A stretch of DNA of 64,000 nucleotides from Lysobacteraceae bacterium SCN 69-320 (GTDB lineage Bacteria; Pseudomonadota; Gammaproteobacteria; Xanthomonadales; Rhodanobacteraceae), in NCBI GenBank assembly GCA_001725155.1, contig MEFP01000006.1, positions 310,001 through 374,000 on the forward strand, given 5' to 3'. The position numbers and the translations under genes are program-made. Under the pieces are notes generated by a model. It saw only the letters and a list, made by a program, of their open reading frames with translations. It ran no database searches and was not told the DNA's origin. Below are positions 57,562-64,000 of this stretch, piece by piece (position 1 is the stretch's first letter; the number at the start of each line of letters is the position of its first letter).

Positions 57562-57874
57562 AGCACCTTCCTCGTCATCGGGGACCAGCCTGGATGGCTG
57601 GCGACTTTGGTTCATAGCCTGTTTATCCGTCCGGCTCAAGCGGCGGGACACATGGCCGGCGCCACGAGCGTGGGGCGCGCGGCCGTTCGCCGGGGCAGGG
57701 GCGGTTGGCGGCCGTCGCTGCCAGGTGTCGCGCCGGGACGTTGCCGCCGCATCGCGGGCCGCCGCCGCCGGCGGCGGGGAGACCGGAAAATTCCGAGGGT
57801 GCGGCGCGCCATCTGCCGCTGCCGCTGGCGCCGTGACGAGCTCAGGCTGGTGACGACTCCACGGACCAGGGCCT
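57562..57874. other. Divergent promoter region between the propeller-like gene and comEC
   Basis: About 310 bp between divergent starts. A short hairpin (CCAGCC-TGGAT-GGCTGG, near 57585-57601) lies just upstream of the minus-strand gene. The rest is GC-rich with no clear promoter motif and no gene that I can support. Confidence 0.4.
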
Positions 57875-60229
57875 ATGCATTCGATCGCCGCCCGTCTTGC
57901 CACTTCCCTCGCTACCGTCGTCGCTGCGCTGATGGCGCTGCGCGGGCCGCGGCTGGAGCCGGCTGCGGTCCTGGCCCTGCTGGCCGGCGCGCTGGCCCTG
58001 CAGCCGCTGGCGCAGCTGCCGCCGACCTGGCTGTGCCTGTGCGCCATTGCCGGCGCGGCTGCGCTATGGCGCTGGCCGCCGCTGCGCTGGGTCGCCTTGC
58101 TGCTGCTCGGCGCAGGTGGCTTCGGCTGGCGCGCGGAACAGGCGCTGCAGCAGCGCCTGCCGCGCCCGCTAGAAGGCGTGGATCTCGACGTGCAGGCGCA
58201 GCTCGTCGACCTGCCGGCGCGCCGCGGTGATGCGACCCTGCTGGATCTGCGCGTCGACGCCGCGCAGCAGGACGGCCACGCCGTCGCGTTTCGCGGCCGC
58301 GTGCGTGCGGCCTGGTACGGCACGCCGCCGCCGCTGCGGCCGTGCTCGAGCTGGCAGCTGCGGCTGCGCCTGAAGCGGCCGCGCGGCGGCAGCAATCCCG
58401 GCGGCGCCGACGTGGAGCGCCTGGCGCTGCAGCGCGGCCTGCTCGCGACCGGCTACGTGCGCGAGGAAACGACGGCGCGCGAGCTCGGCGTCGCATCCTT
58501 CTGCATCGACGCCTGGCGCGAGCGCATCGCCGCGGCGATCGACCGCCGCCTGGCCGGGCAAACGACGGCGCCGCTGCTGCGCGCGCTCGCGGTCGGCGAT
58601 CAGCGCGGGCTGGACGAGACGCACTGGCAGGTGCTGCGCGCGACCGGCATCGGCCATCTGATCGCGATTTCCGGCTTCCATGTCGGCATGCTCGCGCTGG
58701 CCGGCGGCGCGCTCGCGCGCTGGCTCTGGCGGCGCCGGCCGGGCCTTGCCCTGCGCAGTCCCGCCGTGCTGCTCGAAACGCCGTTCGCGCTGGCCGCGGC
58801 GACGTTCTATGCCGCGCTCGCCGGCTTCGAACTCGCGACCGTGCGCACTTTGCTGATGCTGGTCGTGCTGGCGCTGGCACGCCTGCTGCGGCGTGCGCTT
58901 GGCGTGCCGCAGGCCTTGTCGCTGGCCCTCGCGGCGATGCTCGCGGTCGATCCGCTCGCAATACTGTCGGCCGGATTCTGGCTGTCGTTCGCCGGTGTGG
59001 CGCTGCTGGTCTACGCCGCGGATACGGCGGCGCTGCGCGCCTGGTGGCGTGAACTCGTGCCGGCGCAGATCGCCATGAGCATCGGCCTGCTGCCGCTGAC
59101 GATCGCGTTCTTCGGCCAGGCCTCCCTCGTCGGTCCGCTGGCCAACCTCGTCGCCGTGCCGTGGATCAGCTTCGTCGTCGTGCCGCTGGCCCTGGCCGGT
59201 GCGCTGCTCGTCGTGCCGCTGCCCTGGCTCGGCGAGGCGTTGCTGCAGCTCGCGGCCTGGGCGCTGCAGCCGCAGTGGTCGCTGTTGCGCTGGCAGGCCC
59301 AATGGCCGCTCGCACAATGGCATTTCGCCGAAGCCTCGCTGGCCGGTCTGCTGCTGGCCGCGCTCGGCGCGGTCTGGCTGCTTGCGCCGCGTGGCGTCCC
59401 GCTGCGCGGACTCGGTCTGCTGTTGCTGCTGCCGCAGCTGTGGCCGGCGACGCAGCGGCCGGCGCCCGGTGAGTTCGCACTCTGCGTCATCGACGTCGGC
59501 CAGGGGCTCAGCGTGCTCGTACGTACCGCAGGGCATGCCTTGCTCTACGACGCGGGCGCGCGCTATCCGTCGGGCTTCGATCTCGGCGAGGCCGTCGTGG
59601 TGCCGGCCGCGCACGCGCTGGGCGTACAGGCCCTCGACGCGCTCGTCGTCAGCCATGCGGATCTCGACCATGCGGGCGGTGTCGAGGCCGTGCGGCGCAG
59701 CTTGCAACCGCACGCGCTATGGCGCGGTGATCCGCGCATCGCCGGCGGGCAGGGCCGCGCATGCACGGCCGGACAGTCCTGGCAGTGGGACGGCGTCATG
59801 TTCCGACTGCTGCATCCGCCGGCCGGCTTTCACGGCGACGACAACGACGGCTCCTGCGTGCTGCTCGTGCAGAGCGGCAGCGCGCGCCTGCTGCTGACCG
59901 GCGACATCAGCGCCCGCGTCGAAGCCGCCGTCGCCGCCGCGGCCGGTCCCGAGCCGCTGGTGCTCGTCGTGCCGCACCACGGCAGCAAGACCTCGTCCAG
60001 CGCAACCCTGCTCGACAGCCTGCAGGTACAGCTTGCGCTGGTGTCGGCCGGCTACCGCAGCCGCTTCGGCCATCCGCACGCCGACGTCGTCGCGCGCTAT
60101 CGCGACCGCGGCATTCCCCTCGTCAATACCGCCGACGCCGGCTGCATACGCCTGCATTTCGCCGCGCGCGGACCGCCGCAGACCGTGGAGCACTGCCGCC
60201 GCGACCGTCGGCGCTACTGGAGCGAGTAG
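57875..60229 (+). CDS. comEC: ComEC/Rec2 DNA uptake channel
   Basis: This 784-residue integral membrane protein has an N-terminal OB-like soluble region between early helices, a central competence domain with the signature AISGFHVGMLA (about residue 263), and a C-terminal metallo-beta-lactamase domain. The last contains IDVGQGLSVLV, SHADLDHAGG (His-x-Asp-x-Asp-His) and VVPHHGSKTSSS. ComEC imports single-stranded DNA across the inner membrane during transformation. Length and all three domains look intact, implying competence is possible if a type IV pilus exists elsewhere. Confidence 0.94.
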   Translation: MHSIAARLATSLATVVAALMALRGPRLEPAAVLALLAGALALQPLAQLPPTWLCLCAIAGAAALWRWPPLRWVALLLLGAGGFGWRAEQALQQRLPRPLEGVDLDVQAQLVDLPARRGDATLLDLRVDAAQQDGHAVAFRGRVRAAWYGTPPPLRPCSSWQLRLRLKRPRGGSNPGGADVERLALQRGLLATGYVREETTARELGVASFCIDAWRERIAAAIDRRLAGQTTAPLLRALAVGDQRGLDETHWQVLRATGIGHLIAISGFHVGMLALAGGALARWLWRRRPGLALRSPAVLLETPFALAAATFYAALAGFELATVRTLLMLVVLALARLLRRALGVPQALSLALAAMLAVDPLAILSAGFWLSFAGVALLVYAADTAALRAWWRELVPAQIAMSIGLLPLTIAFFGQASLVGPLANLVAVPWISFVVVPLALAGALLVVPLPWLGEALLQLAAWALQPQWSLLRWQAQWPLAQWHFAEASLAGLLLAALGAVWLLAPRGVPLRGLGLLLLLPQLWPATQRPAPGEFALCVIDVGQGLSVLVRTAGHALLYDAGARYPSGFDLGEAVVVPAAHALGVQALDALVVSHADLDHAGGVEAVRRSLQPHALWRGDPRIAGGQGRACTAGQSWQWDGVMFRLLHPPAGFHGDDNDGSCVLLVQSGSARLLLTGDISARVEAAVAAAAGPEPLVLVVPHHGSKTSSSATLLDSLQVQLALVSAGYRSRFGHPHADVVARYRDRGIPLVNTADAGCIRLHFAARGPPQTVEHCRRDRRRYWSE

Positions 60230-60589
60230 ACCCGGATGCCGGATCGCCGATACGCAGTCCGAGCCCGTGCTGCCGCGCTGCTCGGCCCGGGTGGCAAATG
60301 CAGCGGCGTGGCGTGGCCAAGCGGCATCTGCGCGGCATCGCCTCGCACGATGCCTGGCGAAGCGCGCCGTGCTGTGCGCTCGACGCAGCACCATCGGCTG
60401 GCGCATTCCGGCGGCATCGGCGATGTGCCGGTCAAGCGGTGCGTTGCCTGAGGCAGCGAACGCAGTGACATGGCTCGGCCAGCGGCATGCGCGCTGCATC
60501 GCTTGGCTCGATGCGGCGCGAGACGCTGCCGTGCGGACGGGACGCTGCTGCTCGATGCAGCGCCGCACGGCAGCTGGCTCCTCTCCGCG
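60230..60589. other. Gap between convergent comEC and the DUF349 gene
   Basis: About 360 bp with no gene I can support. It contains degenerate direct repeats around GCGGCATC...GCATCGC and a nested hairpin at 60525-60574. Confidence 0.5.
60525..60574. terminator. Nested hairpin between convergent genes
   Basis: A perfect 12-bp outer stem GCTGCCGTGCGG/CCGCACGGCAGC encloses an inner 6-bp stem CGCTGC/GCAGCG. It lies 16 bp past the end of the DUF349 gene. There is no T-run, so its terminator role is presumed from position. Confidence 0.45.
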
Positions 60590-63346
60590 TCAGTCCAACT
60601 GCGCGAGCGCGGCGTCGATGGCGCGGCGGAAACGGCTCTGCCAGTCCGTGGCCGTTGCTACGGACAGTGGGCCCAGCTCGATCCAGCGCTGCAGCAAGGT
60701 GGTCAGTTCCTCGCGCGCGCTGCGGTGCTGGCCGCCGCTCATGCGCTGCGACAGGCGGGCGACCTGCAGGTCCATGCGCCGCGCCTTGTCCTCGGCGGGT
60801 GTTTCGACACCGGCCAGGAACTCCAGGCTCACCATCAGTTCGCGGCGGGAAGCGTCGGTTTCGGCGGCAGATGCGCTGTGCGCGGCATCCGCGGCATCGC
60901 TCGCCGCGGCGTCGGCACCGGTTGCTGCAGATGTACCCGCCGTTGCGGCCGCCGGCGTACCGGCGACGGCGGCCGCGTAACGCTGCTGCAGCGCTGCGCC
61001 GAGCGCGCCGGCTTCGGACGACGGCGCCTGCCAGTCCGCGCCGGCGGCGTCGCGCCGGCCCAGCTCGATCGCCTCGCACAGCGCAAGGCCCGCAACGGCC
61101 GCGTCGAGCACCGCGTTGCGGCGCCGGCGGCGGGCCTGTTCCTGCACCGCGTCGAGCGCGTCGAGCTGCTGCTGCCAGCGGCGCTGCAGTTCGCGGTCGC
61201 GCACGTCGGCGGCGGACCAGCGCTGTTCGAGTTCGCGGCGCCGTGCGGGCAGGTCGTCGTTCGTCGCGCCGGCCAGCCCGGTCAGCTCGGCCAGCAGGGC
61301 TTCGGCCTGGGTGCGGGCCGCGGCGTCGGCTTCGTCGCGTTCGCGGCGCGCGCTGTCGAGTCGCGCGAAGATCGCGTCGCAGTGGCCGCGGAAGGCCTTC
61401 CACTGCGCCTCGTCGGTGCGGCGCCGGCCGTTGCCGGCGGCTTTCCAGCGCGTCTGCAGATCGCGTACTTCGCGTGCAGCGGCGGCCGCATCGGCGGACC
61501 CGGCCAGGCGTTCGGCCTCGGCGATCAGGCGCTGCTTGGCGGTTTCCACGGCAGCGGCCTGCTGGTCCAGGCGCTGATCGATGCGCTGGAGCAGATCCTT
61601 CAGACGCTGCGCATAGGCCTTGCGCGCGCGCGGATCAATGCCGTCGAGCGCACGCAGCGCGTCGGCCACGCGGCGGCGCTGCGCAGTCAGCGCGGGCAGT
61701 TCCGCCGTGTCCGTCGCCTGCGCTTCCTCGGCCGTGAGCAGGGCCTCGATGGATTCCTGGTTGCTCTTGCGCAGTTCGTCGCGCTTGGCAAAGTAGCCCT
61801 GCGCCGGCTTCAGCGCTTGCGCGCACAGCGCCTGGAAGCGCCGGCTCAGGCCGAGGCTGCCGCGCGGCTCCTTGTCGCCTTCGGCGGCGTCGAGCTGCTG
61901 CCATTCGGCGCGCGCCTCGCGCACGCGCGTGGCCACGGCATCCGGATGCAGGCCCAGCGCGGGCAGGGCTTCGATGGCTTCGCAGATCTGCTTGCGCCGC
62001 TCATTGCCGGACCAGCGCTGCCAGCGCTTGAGCTCGTCCAGACGCGCCTGGACATTGACCAGACGCTTGTCGTGGCGCGCGAGCGGCGGCAGTCCTTCGA
62101 GCAGATTGGTGATGCGCGCATGCGTGGCCAGCGCGTCGCCCAGATCGCCGGCTTCGAGCTGCTCCTCCAGCCGGATGACGAGCTCGTTGAGATCGCGGCG
62201 CAGCGCTTCGTGCTGCTCGCGCTGCTTTTCCTTGTCGGCCTGGGCACGTTCCAGCGCGGCGTCGAAGCGCGCCTGCGCGGCGATCGCTTCGAGTGCCGCC
62301 TCGCGTTTCGTGTCGGCTTCCTGGGCCTGGTTGGCGGCGTTCTCGGCCGCTTCGCGCGCCTGCACGGCGTGCTGGGCGATGCGCTGAGTCAGCTGGACGA
62401 GCAGGGTTTCGACGCGGTCGCGCTCGGGCAGCTCGTGGCGGCTGTCGGCGACGCCGCGGCCGGCCTCCCGCGCCAGCGCTTCGAATGCGGCGGCATCGCC
62501 GTCACCGGCCGACAGCGCGGCCTCGAGGCGTTCGCGCAGCGCGCGCAGGCGTGTGCGTTCGGCGGCCGCTTCTTCGGTGTCGTTGCGCAGGAAGGTCCGC
62601 GTGGATTCGAAGCGCTCGGCGAACTGGCGCGGCGCCTTGTCGCCGAGCATTGCCCAGGCCTGGTCCAGCGCGGCGAGTTCCCCGGTGCGTTCGCTGCGCG
62701 GCCGCTGCAGCAGCGCGTCGATGCGCTCGCAGAGCTGGCGCGCGCGCGCCTGTATGGTGTCGGCGTCGCCGGCAGCAATGCGCGCGGCCTCGGCACGGTC
62801 GCGGGCGAGGCGGCTGACTACCTTGTCGGTCTTGCGCGTCCGTTCGGCCACGCGCGCCAGCGCATCCGCGTCGGTGATCCGCGACAGCGCGACGAGGCGC
62901 AATTTGGGATCGCTGTCGTTGACTGCGACTTCGGTCAGCAGGCTGGGCCGCGTCGCGCGCTCCAGCGCGGCCGTGCGCAGGGCCGGGTCCATGCCCTGGA
63001 CGGCGATGCGCTCGATCTCCTCGCCGGACAAGGTATCCAGTTCGGCGATGCGCCGTTCCAGCGGCGGCAATCCGGCGCTGTTGCCGGTCAGCATGGCGAT
63101 ATAGGCCGTGCGCGCGACTTCGCGCACCTGGTTGTCCACATCGGCGGTGGAACGCTCGCGCCAGGCTTCGTACTGGTTGAGCCGGCGCAGCGCGGCCAGG
63201 CGCACGCCCGCGTCGACGTCGTTGCGCGCGATGGACGGCAGCGCGGCGACGAGCTCGGCGTCGTTGAGTTCGGACACGGCGCCGCGACGCGTCGCGACGT
63301 CCTTGCTCTGCCAGCGGGGTTTGAACAGGAAACGAGTGAGCTTCAT
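60590..63346 (-). CDS. Large DUF349 coiled-coil protein
   Basis: This 918-residue protein starts MKLTRFLFKPRWQSKD. A HEAT-like helical region (about 30-180) precedes long Arg/Glu/Ala-rich coiled coils. DUF349-type repeats follow, marked by Trp-rich helices such as WQRWSGNERRKQICEAIE and LQTRWKAAGNGRRRTDEAQWKAFRG. A low-complexity Ala/Ser/Thr stretch (about 775-820) separates the last domain. DUF349 proteins of this form are widespread in gammaproteobacteria, but their function is not established. It is highly charged and cytoplasmic. Confidence 0.85.
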   Translation of the reverse strand: MKLTRFLFKPRWQSKDVATRRGAVSELNDAELVAALPSIARNDVDAGVRLAALRRLNQYEAWRERSTADVDNQVREVARTAYIAMLTGNSAGLPPLERRIAELDTLSGEEIERIAVQGMDPALRTAALERATRPSLLTEVAVNDSDPKLRLVALSRITDADALARVAERTRKTDKVVSRLARDRAEAARIAAGDADTIQARARQLCERIDALLQRPRSERTGELAALDQAWAMLGDKAPRQFAERFESTRTFLRNDTEEAAAERTRLRALRERLEAALSAGDGDAAAFEALAREAGRGVADSRHELPERDRVETLLVQLTQRIAQHAVQAREAAENAANQAQEADTKREAALEAIAAQARFDAALERAQADKEKQREQHEALRRDLNELVIRLEEQLEAGDLGDALATHARITNLLEGLPPLARHDKRLVNVQARLDELKRWQRWSGNERRKQICEAIEALPALGLHPDAVATRVREARAEWQQLDAAEGDKEPRGSLGLSRRFQALCAQALKPAQGYFAKRDELRKSNQESIEALLTAEEAQATDTAELPALTAQRRRVADALRALDGIDPRARKAYAQRLKDLLQRIDQRLDQQAAAVETAKQRLIAEAERLAGSADAAAAAREVRDLQTRWKAAGNGRRRTDEAQWKAFRGHCDAIFARLDSARRERDEADAAARTQAEALLAELTGLAGATNDDLPARRRELEQRWSAADVRDRELQRRWQQQLDALDAVQEQARRRRRNAVLDAAVAGLALCEAIELGRRDAAGADWQAPSSEAGALGAALQQRYAAAVAGTPAAATAGTSAATGADAAASDAADAAHSASAAETDASRRELMVSLEFLAGVETPAEDKARRMDLQVARLSQRMSGGQHRSAREELTTLLQRWIELGPLSVATATDWQSRFRRAIDAALAQLD

Positions 63347-63814
63347 TACGCGGCGGACCTCGTGAAACGCGTCATGGCCGTCGTCGCGGCGCAGGGGGCT
63401 GCGCGACGTGCCGAGGCAGTGAAGCCGGAACCTGCGTCCCGGATCACGGAGTGGGGCTGAGTGGGGGCGTGGCGCAGCGCCGGCATGCGGCGGCCGCGCG
63501 CGGCGGCATCGAAGGCACGCCGCTCCGATCGGAACGGACCGGCGCTGTGCCGCCCGCGATGGCGGTCACACGCGTCAGTGTTGCGATCCGTCAGGCTCTG
63601 GCCGCCCGCGGCGGCGGACGCCCGGCGCGGCGACCCTGCGGCGCGGCACGACCGGACGATTCGCAGGCGCGGCTTCATGCGCAGCCCGGTGTGCAGGCTG
63701 CGCCCGTGGCGAACGCGGCAGACGTCGGCGCCTGCGGACGGAAACAGCGGAATGGACGGTGCTTCGTCATGGACCGATCCGGTGGCGTAGCGGCGCTGCG
63801 GGCTCATGGCGTGC
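63347..63814. other. Gap upstream of the DUF349 gene
   Basis: About 470 bp, GC-rich and without a gene I can support; short frames here are Arg/Ala/Pro-rich without ribosome-binding sites. The promoter of the DUF349 gene should be near its start at 63346, but no motif stands out. Confidence 0.4.
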
Positions 63815-64000
63815 TCAGGTCAGGCTCTTGAGGATGCGGAATCCCGCGAGCCAGACGCCGATCATGCCGCCGAGATTGGTCAGCAGGAAAACCAGCAGGG
63901 TGCGCGAAATGCGATTTTTCCACCAGCCGGTCCAGACACTGACGTCGTGGCGCAGGCTGTCGAAATCGGCGACGCGCGGCTTGCGCAGCCAGATCTCGAC
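63815..64000 (-). CDS. C-terminus of a probable TraB/PrgY-like membrane protein (5' end outside window)
   Basis: The last 61 residues are visible, ending at a TGA at 63815-63817. They contain KPRVADFDSLRHDV, GWWKNRISRTLL and a hydrophobic helix with FLLTNLGGMIG followed by GFRIL. The KPRVxDFxSL...WW+NR+xRxLLVFxLTNLG pattern is what I recall from the membrane end of TraB/PrgY-family proteins. Only this fragment is available, so the family call is tentative. Confidence 0.55.
   Translation of the reverse strand, partial: VEIWLRKPRVADFDSLRHDVSVWTGWWKNRISRTLLVFLLTNLGGMIGVWLAGFRILKSLT

Noticed and set aside
63451..63831. Plus-strand frames near the right end
   Set aside because: Noise-like composition, and the region from 63815 on is better explained by the minus-strand membrane protein fragment.

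Overview
The window reads as chromosomal DNA of a high-GC gammaproteobacterium of the Xanthomonadales (Lysobacterales) type, most likely Rhodanobacteraceae and perhaps close to Dokdonella. This is inferred from gene order and protein character: yfgM-bamB-der, a lexA-imuA-imuB-dnaE2 mutasome cassette, an sdh cluster running into sdhE-ygfX-lolC-lolD-comEC, and a large DUF11-repeat secreted protein with an IFxNGFE motif. No rRNA, tRNA, CRISPR array, prophage or intact insertion sequence was seen. Both ends cut a gene.

Layout. 1-6257 (+): outer-membrane assembly and ribosome maturation (yfgM, bamB, der), then molybdenum cofactor genes (mobA, moeA, and a rhodanese-MoeB fusion). 6281-8490 (-): three little-known genes, one a secreted protein with a zinc-protease HExxH motif. 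8895-16601 (-): the SOS mutagenesis operon lexA-imuA-imuB-dnaE2. Its ImuB and DnaE2 are greatly enlarged by low-complexity, tandem-repeat-derived segments, and GTAC-type LexA operators abut the lexA start. 16733-22918 (-): a CzcI-like protein and a czcCBA-type heavy-metal efflux operon. 22982-26897: a REC-REC-PAS-GGDEF-EAL c-di-GMP protein divergent from oligoribonuclease, and a TerB-like protein. 27531-32516 (+): a 1661-residue secreted repeat protein with a strong terminator. 32834-37032: class I fumarase, a palindromic repeat element, an alpha/beta hydrolase, a cold-shock protein and a pirin.

37093-40908 (-) is the most interesting locus. A CqsA-like synthase, a LqsR-like response regulator and a CqsS/LqsS-like six-helix sensor kinase lie in one direction, with the kinase and regulator translationally coupled. 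This is a complete candidate alpha-hydroxyketone quorum-sensing system of the Cqs/Lqs type, outside the Vibrio and Legionella hosts where it is best known.

41086-49441 holds scattered housekeeping and accessory genes: a small cytochrome, tcdA, tatD, a glycosyltransferase, mgtE, a VOC protein, a SleB-like hydrolase, an orphan PhnD-like binding protein and ygfZ. 49731-56568 (+) is a respiratory and envelope cluster: an SdhAF4-like factor, sdhCDA, a DUF962 protein, sdhB, sdhE, ygfX, lolC and lolD. The last part has a secreted repeat protein (-), comEC (+), a large DUF349 protein (-) and the C-terminus of a probable TraB/PrgY-like membrane protein (-).

Functional links: the two Sdh assembly factors bracket the complex II genes. 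The c-di-GMP enzyme sits back to back with the RNase that removes its breakdown product pGpG. The LexA site should control the whole mutasome operon. The quorum-sensing cluster carries synthase, sensor and responder together.
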